DNA from: Mycolicibacterium grossiae
Lineage (GTDB): Bacteria > Actinomycetota > Actinomycetes > Mycobacteriales > Mycobacteriaceae
Direction of reading: 5' to 3'
NCBI RefSeq assembly: GCF_008329645.1
Contig: NZ_CP043474.1
Location: 5,573,924 to 5,637,923 of the forward strand
DNA: 64,000 nucleotides
Shown: piece after piece, positions 17,386-26,228 of the stretch
Numbering within the stretch: the first letter of the stretch is position 1
Layout: every line of letters starts with the position of its first letter
Position numbers and translations under genes: made by a program
Notes under the pieces: generated by a model
What the model saw: the letters and a program-made list of their open reading frames with translations, nothing else
What the model was told of the DNA's origin: nothing
Database searches by the model: none

Positions 17386-17462
17386 CGTTGGTGGTTTCGG
17401 TCACAGCCGCATCGGTAACTTCTGGGGGGTCCTGAAATTCGTTGCTGAAAGGGAGACAGCTC

Positions 17463-17999
17463 ATGGACCAGATCCGTGATTCATTCGGACGTCGCATCGT
17501 GTCGGGGGTTGCACTGGCGGGAGGTGCGGCCGTCCTCGCGACCGGCATGGCACTCGCCGGGGCGAGCACCGCCTCCGCGGACGTCCAAACCAACGTCGTG
17601 CGCGACGGCAACAAGGTGGCGCCGCAGAGCACCGCCCGCGTCGCCGCTGCGGCCGACAACAATCCGATCAGCGCCATCGGCACCGTGCTGCAGAACGCTC
17701 AGATCCAGCTGGGCACCGCGGGCCAGAACGCGATCACTCAGACCGGCACGGCCGTCAGCAATGGCCAGGTCCAGGTGGGCACGGCGGGCACCAACGCCAT
17801 CAGCCAGACCGGCACGGCCATCAGCAATGGCCAGACCCAGGTCGGCACGGCAGGCACCAACGCCATCAGCCAGACCGGCACGGCCATCAGCAATGGCCAG
17901 ACCCAGGTCGGCACCGCGGGCACCAACGCCATCAGCCAGCTCGGCCAGGCCGGCAACGGCGTGCTCGGCGCCATCGGCGGCCTGTTCAACAGGGGATAA
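17463..17999 (+). CDS. Exported protein with 22-residue tandem repeats
   Basis: The 178-residue protein starts at an ATG preceded by AAAGGGAGA. A signal peptide spans about 1-39 and ends in STASA. From residue 83 to 166 it carries three and a half copies of a 22-residue unit of the form VGTAGTNAISQTGTAISNGQ plus TQ, followed by a short Gly-rich tail GNGVLGAIGGLF. The repeats are rich in Gly, Thr, Asn, Gln and Ser and have no charged residue, which would suit a beta-solenoid or fibrous surface structure. Two of the DNA units are nearly identical, so the copy number may change by slippage. I do not recognise a named family. Confidence 0.85.
   Translation: MDQIRDSFGRRIVSGVALAGGAAVLATGMALAGASTASADVQTNVVRDGNKVAPQSTARVAAAADNNPISAIGTVLQNAQIQLGTAGQNAITQTGTAVSNGQVQVGTAGTNAISQTGTAISNGQTQVGTAGTNAISQTGTAISNGQTQVGTAGTNAISQLGQAGNGVLGAIGGLFNRG
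17709..17960 (+). repeat. Tandem 66-bp coding repeats (about 3.8 copies)
   Basis: Units begin at 17709, 17775, 17841 and 17907, the last being incomplete. The second and third units are nearly identical in DNA sequence; the first has more changes. The 66-base period keeps the reading frame, so gain or loss of a unit changes protein length by 22 residues. Confidence 0.85.
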
Positions 18000-18018
18000 G
18001 CCTCGGCAACGGAGGGAT

Positions 18019-18049
18019 GGCGGCTGCGCGACGCGTTCGCGCAGCCGCC
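18019..18049 (+). terminator. Terminator hairpin after the repeat-protein gene
   Basis: A perfect 13-base stem (GGCGGCTGCGCGA and TCGCGCAGCCGCC) with a five-base loop lies 20 bases after the stop at 17999. It is followed by TTCCCT, a weak T run usual for actinobacteria. Confidence 0.8.
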
Positions 18050-18202
18050 TTCCCTCGTCCAGGGGAGGACGCGTCGCCGGGCAGGTGAACCGCTGGAGAG
18101 CCGTGGCATATTGACGGCCGGTGACGCTGCGCCACGGACAGGCCTTACGCTGGTCTCCGGGCGCGGTTGTGATGCGCATTACACAGGTGGGGGTCTGGTT
18201 CC

Positions 18203-19519
18203 GTGAGTGGTCAATCGCCGCGGTGGCAATCCGCCGCGCGACTCCTCCGCCGCACCGGCTTCGGCGCCACCGGACCCCAGATCGACGCCATCGCGACGCA
18301 GGACCGGTCGGCCTACCTCGATCGAATTCTCAGCGTGGATCCCGACCGTGATCCCGGCGCGCTGGCCACGCCACGACCCTCGCCGCCCGCACCGCCGCTG
18401 CCCGGCAAGGACGCCCAGGCCCGCGAGGTCGAGGCCTTCATGACCATTCTGGGCACACAGATGCACGATCTCACCGGGTGGTGGGTCCGCCGGATGGCGG
18501 CCGTGGAGGAGCCGGTGCACGAGAAGCTGACGCTGTTGTGGCACAACCACTTCGCGACCTCGGCGCAGAAGGTCCCCGTCGCCGAGTGGATGAGCCGGCA
18601 GAACCAGACGTTGCGCACGCTCAAGCTCGGCGACTTCCGCACCCTCGCCGTCGCGATGCTGTCCGACGCGGCGATGCTGTACTGGCTCGACGGCGTCGGC
18701 AACACCGCCGCGAAGGCCAACGAGAACCTGTCCCGCGAGTTCATGGAGCTGTTCACGCTCGGCCACGACAATGGATACTCCGAGATGGACGTCCGCGAGG
18801 GCGCGCGGTCGCTGACCGGGTGGTACATCGCGCCGGGCGGGCAAACCGCGGTGGCGTGGGACCTGCACGACCGCGCCACCAAGACCGTCCTCGGCCGCAC
18901 CGGCAACTTCGACCACGCGGAGTTCTGCGACGTCGTCCTCGGGCAGCCACAGTCGGCCGAGTTCGTGGCGGGGCGGCTCTGGCGCCAGCTGGCATCCGAC
19001 GAGCCCGCGTCACGGCCGACGCTCGACCGGCTGCTGGCGGCCTACGGCCCGGGCCGTGACCTGCGCGCACTGACCAAGGCGGTGCTCGTCGACCCGGAGT
19101 TCGACGCGGCGGCGGGCAGCATGGTGTGCGCGCCGGTGGAGTGGATGGTCGGCGTCATCCGAACCCTGCAGGTGCCTCTGGCAGACCAGCAGCTGCTCGA
19201 CGCGATCTTGGTGGCCCTCACGGTGATGCGTCAGCGGCCCTTCTATCCCCCGGACGTGAACGGCTGGCCGCACGGGCATGCGTGGCTGTCGACCATCAGC
19301 ACCGCCGCACGCGTGTGGGCGGCGGAGAAGTTCTCCCGCCTCGGCAACCTCGCTGTGGTCGAGGACGCCGCGCCCACCGATCGCGTCGACGCGGTGGGCT
19401 ACCTCATCGGCGTGGGCGCCTGGACCGACCGCACTGCGGCGGTGCTCGCCGACCTCGCCGACGATCCGCCACGCCTGGTGGCCGCCGCCGTCAACAGTCC
19501 CGAATACTTGACGGTGTAG
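18203..19519 (+). CDS. DUF1800 family protein
   Basis: The 438-residue protein matches the DUF1800 family, with an N-terminal ARLLRRTGFGATGPQIDA, the central KLTLLWHNHFATSAQKV and ENLSREFMELFTLG segments, and GARSLTGWYIAPGGQT. The C-terminal part has PPDVNGWPHGHAWLS. DUF1800 genes usually sit beside DUF1501 genes, as here with a ten-base gap to 19530, so the two products probably work together. The GTG start follows GGTGGGGG at nine bases. The biochemical role of the family is not established; links to exported or sulfatase-like systems have been suggested by co-occurrence. Confidence 0.88.
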   Translation: MSGQSPRWQSAARLLRRTGFGATGPQIDAIATQDRSAYLDRILSVDPDRDPGALATPRPSPPAPPLPGKDAQAREVEAFMTILGTQMHDLTGWWVRRMAAVEEPVHEKLTLLWHNHFATSAQKVPVAEWMSRQNQTLRTLKLGDFRTLAVAMLSDAAMLYWLDGVGNTAAKANENLSREFMELFTLGHDNGYSEMDVREGARSLTGWYIAPGGQTAVAWDLHDRATKTVLGRTGNFDHAEFCDVVLGQPQSAEFVAGRLWRQLASDEPASRPTLDRLLAAYGPGRDLRALTKAVLVDPEFDAAAGSMVCAPVEWMVGVIRTLQVPLADQQLLDAILVALTVMRQRPFYPPDVNGWPHGHAWLSTISTAARVWAAEKFSRLGNLAVVEDAAPTDRVDAVGYLIGVGAWTDRTAAVLADLADDPPRLVAAAVNSPEYLTV

Positions 19520-19529
19520 GGGTTTCGCC

Positions 19530-20741
19530 GTGGTCGAGATGAATCGTCGCAAGTTCCTGATCGCCGGTGCCGGCGTGGGCGCCGCCGGGCTGCTGTCCGG
19601 GATCACCGCCGTCACGCTGCCCGATCTGCTCGATGCGGGCCGCCACCAGCCGCTGCCCGAGCACAGCGGCATCCTCGTCATCGTCACGCTGTACGGCGGC
19701 AACGACGGCATCAACACCGTCGTTCCGTACACCGACAACGCCTATCACGACGCTCGGCCCGATCTTGCCTACGCGCCGGAGGAGGTGCTGCCGCTGGACC
19801 GGCAGCTCGCGCTGAATCCGGCGCTGACGGGCATGGCCGAGATGTGGAAGCGCAACAAGCTGGCCATCGTGCGCGGCGTCGGCTACCCGAAGCCCGACCG
19901 CAGCCACTTCCGGTCGATGGACATCTGGCAGACCGCATCGCCGACGGCGCCCGTGCCGACCGGCTGGGTCGGCCGCTGGCTGGATGCCGGCGGCGACGAT
20001 CCGCTGCGCGCCATCAACGTCGGCGCGGTGCTTCCCCTCATGGCCGTGGGCGAACGCCGCGTCGCCTCCGCGCTGTCGGAGACCATCCCCCGCATCCCGA
20101 CCGACATCGCCGCCACGCTCAGCGCACTGGGCGACGACGACCCGCGCGACACCCCCGCGATGCGGGCGGTGCGGAGCACCTACCGCGCCACCCGGACGAC
20201 CGAGCCGGAGTTCGGCCGGGTGATCAAGGGCATCGATCCCACCGCGGGCAGCCGGGACGCCGACGTCGACTCGCTGGCCGCCCAACTCGACGTCGTCGCC
20301 CGATGCGTCAAGGCTGCGGTGCCCACCCGGGTGTACATGGTGTCGCTCAACGGTTTCGACACCCATGCCGACGAGCGCGGCACCCAGGAGGAACTGCTCC
20401 GTACGTTCGACGACGCGGTCACGCCGTTCCTCGCGCAGATGCGCACCAACATGTACGGACGCAACCTCGTCGTGATGGCGTACTCGGAGTTCGGCAGGCG
20501 CGTCGCCGCCAACGCCTCGCAGGGCACCGACCATGGCGCCGCCGGCCCGGTCTTCGTCATGGGCGCGCCGGTCAAGGGCGGCTTCTACGGTGACGAGCCG
20601 AGCCTCACCGATCTGAACGACGGTGACCTCAAGACGACCACGGACTTCCGCGACGTCTACCACGAACTACTGACCAAGACGCTGCAGACGGATCCGGAGC
20701 CCGCCATCGGCCCGGGCCGCCGCGACATCGGCTTCCTGTAG
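19530..20741 (+). CDS. DUF1501 family protein with Tat-type signal
   Basis: The 403-residue protein begins with a twin-arginine motif, MNRRKFLIAGAGVGAAG, so it is probably exported folded through the Tat system. The body matches DUF1501, a relative of the alkaline phosphatase/sulfatase fold: LVIVTLYGGNDGINTVVPY near the N-terminus, DRSHFRSMDIWQT, VSLNGFDTHADERG, and VVMAYSEFGRRVAANASQGTDH with the final GTDHG. The conserved Asp and His residues could bind metal. It is the second gene of an operon with DUF1800. Either GTG 19530 or ATG 19539 could be the start. Confidence 0.88.
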   Translation: MVEMNRRKFLIAGAGVGAAGLLSGITAVTLPDLLDAGRHQPLPEHSGILVIVTLYGGNDGINTVVPYTDNAYHDARPDLAYAPEEVLPLDRQLALNPALTGMAEMWKRNKLAIVRGVGYPKPDRSHFRSMDIWQTASPTAPVPTGWVGRWLDAGGDDPLRAINVGAVLPLMAVGERRVASALSETIPRIPTDIAATLSALGDDDPRDTPAMRAVRSTYRATRTTEPEFGRVIKGIDPTAGSRDADVDSLAAQLDVVARCVKAAVPTRVYMVSLNGFDTHADERGTQEELLRTFDDAVTPFLAQMRTNMYGRNLVVMAYSEFGRRVAANASQGTDHGAAGPVFVMGAPVKGGFYGDEPSLTDLNDGDLKTTTDFRDVYHELLTKTLQTDPEPAIGPGRRDIGFL

Positions 20742-20822
20742 GCCGCTCCCTCGTCACGCCGCGAGGTGCCCTCGTCGGCAGTAGGCTCGACCGGACCCGC
20801 CGACCAGGAGGACCACGCTTCG

Positions 20823-20846
20823 ATGACGACCCCGCGACACCGCTGA
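20823..20846 (+). other. Seven-codon leader ORF before the glycosyltransferase gene
   Basis: ATG at 20823 follows a strong AGGAGG but runs only seven codons (MTTPRHR) to a TGA at 20844. The glycosyltransferase ATG lies six bases after that TGA and has no ribosome site of its own. Either the short frame couples translation into the main gene, or a one-base frameshift has split the true N-terminus. Confidence 0.45.
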
Positions 20847-20851
20847 CGATC

Positions 20852-22150
20852 ATGTTCTGGCCGGAGTCGGCGTACGGTCCGACGAATCAGTGCATCGGCT
20901 TGGCGGCGATCCTGCGCGAGCGCGGGCACACCATCGTCTTCGCCGCCGAGAGTTCGTGGGCGGGCAAGCTCGCGCCGTTCGGCTTCATCGAGGAACTCGT
21001 CGACCTCGCCGAACCCGCGCCCGACGGGGCCGGCGACGACGCCGGAGCGTTCTGGACCGACTTCATCGCCGAAACCGCGCCGGAGTTTCGCAAGCCCACC
21101 GTGGAGCAGCTGGAGTCCTTCATCGAGCCGACGTATCGGGCGCTCGTCGACGGGGCGAAGTACTGCGAGCCGCGGCTGCGCGAAATCGTCGCCACGCACC
21201 GCCCCGACGTCCTGGTCGAGGACAACGTCGTCCTCTTCCCCGCACTTGCCACGTCCGGGGCGCCGTTCGTGCGGATCGTGTCGTGCAGTCCGCTGGAGGT
21301 TCCCGGACCCGGTGTGCCGCCGCCCTTCTCGGGATTACCGAGCGCCGACCCGGCAGCGTGGCCGGCGTACCGCGCCGAGTTCGAACGCACCCACCGCGCG
21401 CTCTGGGAGGACTTCGACGCGTGGGTACGGGAGCAGGGCGGCCCCGCGCTCCCCGACCTGGAGTTCATGCCGCGCGGCGGCGCCGCGAACCCGGCCGCCA
21501 ACCTCTACGTGTACCCGGCAGAGGCCGACTACCTCGACGCGCGGCCGCTCGACGAGAGCTGGACCCGCATGGACTCCAGCGTCCGCGAGACCGACGACGA
21601 GTATCCCTTGCCCGCGCGGGTCGCCGACCGGCCGGACGGCAGTGCACTGATCTACCTGTCCCTGGGGTCCCTCGGCGGCGCGGACGTCGAACTCATGCAG
21701 CGACTCATCGACGTGCTGGGCACGACGCGACATCGCTTCATCGTCAGCAAGGGTCCGCAGGCGGAGCGGATCACGCTGACCGACAACATGGTCGGCGCGC
21801 AGATGCTGCCGCAGACGTCGGTGATCCCACAGGTCGACCTCGTCATCTCCCACGGCGGCAACAACACCGTCACCGAGACGCTGCACTTCGGCAAGCCACT
21901 GGTGGTGCTGCCGCTGTTCTGGGACCAGTACGAGAATGCCCAGCGCATCGACGAACTCGGCCTCGGCATCCGGTTGGACACCTATCGGTTCGCCGACGAG
22001 GACCTGACCGGTGCGGTCGACCGGCTGCTCGCCGATACCGCCCTGCGCGACCGCCTCGCCGCGATCGGTGCAGCCATCCGCGCCCGCGACGGCCTGCGGA
22101 TCGGCGCGGACGTCATCGAGCGGGTGGGCCGCGAGTACCGGGGTGGCTGA
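20852..22150 (+). CDS. MGT-family (UDP-)glycosyltransferase
   Basis: The protein of 432 residues is a GT-B glycosyltransferase of the macrolide/UGT group. It begins with FWPESAYGPTNQCIGLAAIL and contains RERGHTIVFAAESSW. The C-terminal donor-binding half has LIYLSLGSLGGADVELM, a PQTSVIPQVDLVISHGGNNT segment with the conserved His-Gly-Gly, and GKPLVVLPLFWDQYENAQR with the Asp-Gln pair. It should transfer a sugar from a nucleotide donor to a small lipid or secondary metabolite. It is the first gene of an operon with the kinase at 22143 (8-base overlap) and the SIS protein at 23324. The N-terminus seems one or two residues short for the family. Confidence 0.88.
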   Translation: MFWPESAYGPTNQCIGLAAILRERGHTIVFAAESSWAGKLAPFGFIEELVDLAEPAPDGAGDDAGAFWTDFIAETAPEFRKPTVEQLESFIEPTYRALVDGAKYCEPRLREIVATHRPDVLVEDNVVLFPALATSGAPFVRIVSCSPLEVPGPGVPPPFSGLPSADPAAWPAYRAEFERTHRALWEDFDAWVREQGGPALPDLEFMPRGGAANPAANLYVYPAEADYLDARPLDESWTRMDSSVRETDDEYPLPARVADRPDGSALIYLSLGSLGGADVELMQRLIDVLGTTRHRFIVSKGPQAERITLTDNMVGAQMLPQTSVIPQVDLVISHGGNNTVTETLHFGKPLVVLPLFWDQYENAQRIDELGLGIRLDTYRFADEDLTGAVDRLLADTALRDRLAAIGAAIRARDGLRIGADVIERVGREYRGG

Positions 22151-23327
22151 GCCGGTCGACGCGCTCGACCTCGGCGACGGCGCTCGCCTGGCGATCGTGC
22201 CGACCGCCGAAGGGCTCTCGGCCGTACCGATGGTGCGCGACGGTGGGTGGCGGCGCGCGCATCCCGGTGACGGGGGCGCCGAGGCGCTGCTCGGCGTGCT
22301 GGCCGACGTCGACGAGTCGAAGACGTTCGGCGCATTCACTATTCGTGGATGGTCGTCGCGTACCGCGCGCGGCGAACGGGCGGTGGGTGTCGACCAGACC
22401 AACGAGTCCGTCATCGTCGGGAACGCCGCCGTGGTCAAGTGGGCGACGCACCTGCAGCCCGGGCCGCACCCCGCACCGCACCGTCTCGCGGTGCTGCGCG
22501 CCGCGGGCTTCACCGGCATGCCGCAGCCGTGGGGCCTGATCACCTGGGCGCCGGACGGCGCGGCGGAGACGCTGGCCGCCAGCGTCGACGAATACCTGCC
22601 CGGGGCCGTCGACGGTTGGACCTGGGCCGTCGACCTCGTCACCCGGGCCGCGTCGGGTCCCGACGTCACGCCCTTGACGGCCGCCGCCGGTGACGTCGGC
22701 GTCCTCGTCGCCGAGATGCACGACGCGCTGGCATCGACGACCACCGTCGCCTCGGCGGCAGACGCCGCGCGGTGGCGCGACGAGGCCCTCGCAGTCCTCG
22801 ACGCTGCGTGCGCCGTCCACGACGGGGCAGCCGCCCATCGCGGCGAGATCGCTGGTTTACTCGCGGTTTTCGGCACGCTGGCTGGTACGGCAGTGCTCGA
22901 CGGCCACGGCGACCTCCACGTCGGACAGGTGCTGCGCAGCGGCGGACGCTTCGTCGTCACGGACTTCGACGGCAACCCGGTGCTGCCCGCCGGTGAGCGG
23001 GCGCTGCCGATCCCCGCGGCGCTCGACGTAGCCGGCATGGCACAGTCGCTGACGCACGGCGCCATCGTGGCGCGCCGGTACACCGACCTCGACGCCGCCC
23101 GCGTAGCCGAGGTCGATGCGGCAGCGCGAACGGCGTTCCTGACGGCCTACCAGAGCCGGCTTCGCGGCCTCGGCCGCGACCCTCAGTTGAAACCGGTGAC
23201 GCTGCGGGCCTTTCGCCTGCAGCAGGTGCTGCGCGAGATCGTCTACGCCGCGCGGCACCTGCCCCGCTGGATGTACGTGCCCGACGCCGCACTGCCCGCC
23301 CTGCTCGAGGAAGGACGCACCCCGTGA
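22143..23327 (+). CDS. Maltokinase/glucosamine-kinase-like sugar kinase (APH fold)
   Basis: The 394-residue protein has the aminoglycoside-phosphotransferase fold of actinobacterial maltokinases and glucosamine kinases. Features are DQTNESVIVGNAAVVKW in the N-lobe (ATP-binding lysine), the catalytic loop LDGHGDLHVGQVLR, and the metal-binding TDFDGNPVLP. The kinase shares operon space with a SIS-domain isomerase, a glucosamine-6-phosphate-type enzyme, which favours an amino sugar such as glucosamine over maltose. That choice is inference. The GTG start overlaps the glycosyltransferase stop by eight bases and the stop overlaps the next start by GTGA. Trehalose-pathway genes that usually accompany maltokinase are absent. 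Confidence 0.82.
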   Translation: MAEPVDALDLGDGARLAIVPTAEGLSAVPMVRDGGWRRAHPGDGGAEALLGVLADVDESKTFGAFTIRGWSSRTARGERAVGVDQTNESVIVGNAAVVKWATHLQPGPHPAPHRLAVLRAAGFTGMPQPWGLITWAPDGAAETLAASVDEYLPGAVDGWTWAVDLVTRAASGPDVTPLTAAAGDVGVLVAEMHDALASTTTVASAADAARWRDEALAVLDAACAVHDGAAAHRGEIAGLLAVFGTLAGTAVLDGHGDLHVGQVLRSGGRFVVTDFDGNPVLPAGERALPIPAALDVAGMAQSLTHGAIVARRYTDLDAARVAEVDAAARTAFLTAYQSRLRGLGRDPQLKPVTLRAFRLQQVLREIVYAARHLPRWMYVPDAALPALLEEGRTP

Positions 23328-24283
23328 AAGCCGATGGGTTCCTTGCAGACCTCCGGCGCAAGCCCGAGGTGCTGCGCACGCTCGCCGAGCGACTGGCCGA
23401 CGAGAACCCGTGGGCGGCGGTCGTGCCGCCCGACGTCGACCGGGTGGTGCTCCTCGGCATGGGGTCCTCGGCGTACGCCGCCGGGGTGGCCGCGGCGCGG
23501 ATGCGCGGACGCGGCATCATCGCGGTGTCGGAACTCGCATCGTCGCAGTTGCTGCCCGACTGGGGACCGCGGACGCTGGTGGTGGCGACCTCGGCGAGCG
23601 GCGGTTCGGTCGAGACGCTCGACGCGCTCGACCGCTTGGGCAGCGGAGTCCGGACGGTGGCATTGACCAACACCCCCGGCTCGGCGATCACCTCCCGGTG
23701 TGGCGCGGTGGTGATGCTGGACGCCGAGCCCGAGATCGGCGGCGTCGCGTGCCGCAGCTATCAGCACACCGTGGCACTGTTGCTGGCGCTGGAGGCTTAC
23801 CTGACGGGTGCGTATTCGGATGCCGTCGCGGCGTCGGTCGCCGCGGCGGCCGATGCGTCGGAGCATCTGCTGGGCACCGAGGAGGCGTGGCGGCCGGAGG
23901 TGTCCGAGCTGCTGCTGGGTCCGACGGGAACCCACCTGGCGGCGCCGGCGCATCGCTTCTGTTCGGCGCAGCAGGGCGCGTTGATGCTGCGCGAGGGACC
24001 GCGGCTGGCCGCGGTGGGCTGCGAGACCGGCGACTGGAGTCACGTCGACGTCTACCTCACCAAGACCACCGACTACCGGCTGCTGGTCTTCGCCGGGTCG
24101 CCTTGGGAACCGCAGCTCGCGGAATGGACGTCGGCGCGGGGCAGCACCGTCGTCGCCGTGGGCGGCGACGTGCCGGGCGCCGGATGCGTGGTGCGCTACC
24201 CCGGCGACGAGGACGACGACGTACGCCTGCTGACCGAGGTGCTGGTGCCGGAACTGGTCGCCGCCCGGGCGTGGGCGGACTGA
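23324..24283 (+). CDS. SIS-domain protein (GlmS isomerase-like)
   Basis: The 319-residue protein contains two SIS (sugar isomerase) domains. The first has VVLLGMGSSAYAAGVAAARM and VVATSASGGSVETLDAL, typical phosphosugar-binding loops. The second includes HRFCSAQQGALMLREGPR. There is no N-terminal glutaminase domain, so it resembles GlmS-like deaminase/isomerases or the FrlB/AgaS group. It probably interconverts or deaminates an amino-sugar phosphate supplied by the upstream kinase. The GTG start overlaps the kinase stop by four bases. The exact reaction cannot be read. Confidence 0.85.
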   Translation: MKADGFLADLRRKPEVLRTLAERLADENPWAAVVPPDVDRVVLLGMGSSAYAAGVAAARMRGRGIIAVSELASSQLLPDWGPRTLVVATSASGGSVETLDALDRLGSGVRTVALTNTPGSAITSRCGAVVMLDAEPEIGGVACRSYQHTVALLLALEAYLTGAYSDAVAASVAAAADASEHLLGTEEAWRPEVSELLLGPTGTHLAAPAHRFCSAQQGALMLREGPRLAAVGCETGDWSHVDVYLTKTTDYRLLVFAGSPWEPQLAEWTSARGSTVVAVGGDVPGAGCVVRYPGDEDDDVRLLTEVLVPELVAARAWAD

Positions 24284-24290
24284 GCGCCGG

Positions 24291-25046
24291 CTACTGCGGC
24301 GGGTGATCGAGGGCGATGAGCCGCTCGGCGACGTCGACCAGTTTGGTGTTCGACTGCTGGGAGAGCTTGCGCAGCAGTTCGAACGCGGCAGCGGCATCGA
24401 TGCTGAACCGTTCCATCAGCACGCCCTTGGCCTGGCCGATCACGTCGCGGCTCGCCAACGCGCTGCGGAATTGGTGCTCGCGGCGCATCAGGTTCCAGGC
24501 GACCGTGGTGTGCGCGGCGAAGATCAGGCCGACCTCGACGGATTCCTCGTCGAAGACACCCTCGGACTCGGCGTAGAAGTTCAGCGCCGCCAGCGCGCTG
24601 CCCTCTTGGAAGAGGCGGAAGGAGATGACAGACCGTACCGGCGTGCGCTCGATGGCTGCGTCGCGGTAGCGCGGCCAGCGGGTCTCGCTCGCGAGGTCGT
24701 CGATGCGGATGGTGTGCTGGTCCCACGCCGCCGACAGGCAGGGGCCCTCGTTCGCATCACGCTGGATGTCGTCGAGCACCGTCGCGTAGTCGTGCGTCGC
24801 GGCGAGTGTGTTGATGCCCGCTTCCTCGACCATGGTGATCCCGCCGTACCGGGCGCCGGGGACCGAGGCGACACTGGAGGCGTTGATCTCGCGCAGCGCC
24901 GTCTCGAGGTCCACGTCACCGCGTTGCTGCAGTTCGTTTACCTGCTGCAGCATCGAGTACATGTGTTCGCGCTCGACGGACATGGCGTGGTCCGGCCAGT
25001 CCGCGTCGCGCGGCCCCTCGCTGGATTCGCTGGACTGTGCGATCAA
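24291..25046 (-). CDS. GAF-ANTAR transcription antitermination regulator
   Basis: The 251-residue protein has an N-terminal GAF sensor domain (about 35-185), with ATALREINASSV-like and ESEGVFDEESVEVGLIFAAHTT segments. An ANTAR RNA-binding domain follows at about 190-245, with SRDVIGQAKGVLMERFSIDAAAAFELLRKL, named here by its parts: the IGQAKGVLM core and the AFELLRKLSQQSNTKL helix. ANTAR proteins bind paired hexaloop hairpins in nascent RNA and stop termination. The TTG at 25046 has GAGGGGAG about ten bases upstream; the ATG at 24983 has none. The RNA target is unknown. It is convergent with the SIS-domain gene. Confidence 0.88.
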   Translation of the reverse strand: MIAQSSESSEGPRDADWPDHAMSVEREHMYSMLQQVNELQQRGDVDLETALREINASSVASVPGARYGGITMVEEAGINTLAATHDYATVLDDIQRDANEGPCLSAAWDQHTIRIDDLASETRWPRYRDAAIERTPVRSVISFRLFQEGSALAALNFYAESEGVFDEESVEVGLIFAAHTTVAWNLMRREHQFRSALASRDVIGQAKGVLMERFSIDAAAAFELLRKLSQQSNTKLVDVAERLIALDHPPQ

Positions 25047-25228
25047 TGGTCTCGCGTCTCCCCTCTGTGCAGCCCTCTCCGCCGGCGGACAGCCTGCTAC
25101 AGCGGGAGGGGCTGCTTCCTCGGCTCACCACTATTCCACCGGAGCGGCGAGTGCGGCAACGAGTCGCGTTTGGACTCGTTGTCTTCGCGATGCGGCTTGT
25201 CGCTGACGCCTTATCGTCGAGGGCCGCT

Positions 25229-25732
25229 TCAGTCGGTCTCCGGCACGTCGGCGACGTGACGGTCGCCGCCGTTGCGCTCCTGCCACTCGGCGTAGACGCG
25301 CAGCGCGTCCTCGCGGCGTTCGTGGCGCATCGGCATGCGACGGTCCTCCGCGGACTTGGAGAATTCGTCGTAGAAGGTGCTCAACTCGAAGTACTTGCGG
25401 TCGTCGACGTAATGCGGCTCGTACTCCTCGCGGGTGGTGAGGAAGACGACCTCGTCCGGCGAGCAGTAGTAGAGGGCGCCGAGGCACATCGGGCACGGGT
25501 GGGCCAGGACGTAGATCGTGGCGCCGACGAGGTGCTCGGTGCCGAGGCGGGTGCAGGCCTTGCGGATGGCGAGGATCTCGGCGTGGGCCGTCGGATCGTG
25601 CGTCTGGGCAACCTGGTTCGCGCTCTCGGCAAGCACGTCGCCGTTGCGGACGATCACCGTGGCGAACGGCCGACCGCCGTCGGCGACGTTCCGGCGGGCG
25701 AGATCGATGGTGCGCTGAGCGAAGTCGGTCAC
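25229..25732 (-). CDS. Nucleoside/guanine deaminase of the CDA superfamily
   Basis: The 167-residue zinc enzyme has the motifs THDPTAHAEILAIRKAC (zinc His and proton-shuttle Glu in HAE) and AHPCPMCLGALYY (zinc cysteines in PCxxC). The C-terminal YEPHYVDDRKYFELSTFYDEF and similar Trp/Tyr-rich tail fits guanine deaminase (GuaD) and related purine deaminases more than tRNA adenosine deaminase. It would hydrolyse an amino group from a purine or pyrimidine base. The start is GTG. No purine-degradation gene is adjacent, so the substrate is uncertain. Confidence 0.88.
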   Translation of the reverse strand: MTDFAQRTIDLARRNVADGGRPFATVIVRNGDVLAESANQVAQTHDPTAHAEILAIRKACTRLGTEHLVGATIYVLAHPCPMCLGALYYCSPDEVVFLTTREEYEPHYVDDRKYFELSTFYDEFSKSAEDRRMPMRHERREDALRVYAEWQERNGGDRHVADVPETD

Positions 25733-25833
25733 GGTCGCGATGCTAGTGGCGCTTCGGCGTGCGGACTCGGACGCGTGCGGGCGCCGTCGGCGGGTACACG
25801 CCGGGTCCTTGGAATCAACGGGAGGACGAATCG

Positions 25834-26205
25834 ATGACCCATGCCACGGCAGCGCGTACCGACGGACTGGCCCGCGGACTCGGGTTCGCCAGCCTCGGTC
25901 TGGGCGCCTCGGAGTTGCTCGCCCCGGACGCGGTGGCGTCGCTCGCGGGCGTGCGACCGACCGGGAGGACCCGCACCGTCATCCGTGCGCTGGGCGCCCG
26001 CGAGTGCGCCCACGGTGCCGCGGTGCTCGCCGGGTCGCCGACGCTGGTCTGGACCCGGGTGCTGGGCGACGTCCTCGACGTGGCGCTGCTGCTGAAGGGC
26101 CTCGCCGGCCGTGGCGCCGACAAGCGTCGCGGTGCCATCGCACTGGCCGGGCTGTCGGTGATCGGTGCGGCAGACGTGTATGCGGCGAAGGGGCAGTTGA
26201 GTTAG
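25834..26205 (+). CDS. Small integral membrane protein (123 aa)
   Basis: The ATG follows GGGAGGA at seven bases, which rules out the earlier in-frame start. Four hydrophobic segments alternate with Arg/Gly loops: LGFASLGLGASELL, RECAHGAAVLAGSPT, VLGDVLDVALLLKGLA and GAIALAGLSVIGAADVYA. This resembles the DUF4267-like group of small membrane proteins seen in mycobacteria. There is no catalytic motif and the function is unknown. It ends 24 bases before the tRNA-Leu gene. Confidence 0.75.
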   Translation: MTHATAARTDGLARGLGFASLGLGASELLAPDAVASLAGVRPTGRTRTVIRALGARECAHGAAVLAGSPTLVWTRVLGDVLDVALLLKGLAGRGADKRRGAIALAGLSVIGAADVYAAKGQLS

Positions 26206-26228
26206 CGCGGGACGACTCGTTTCCGTCG

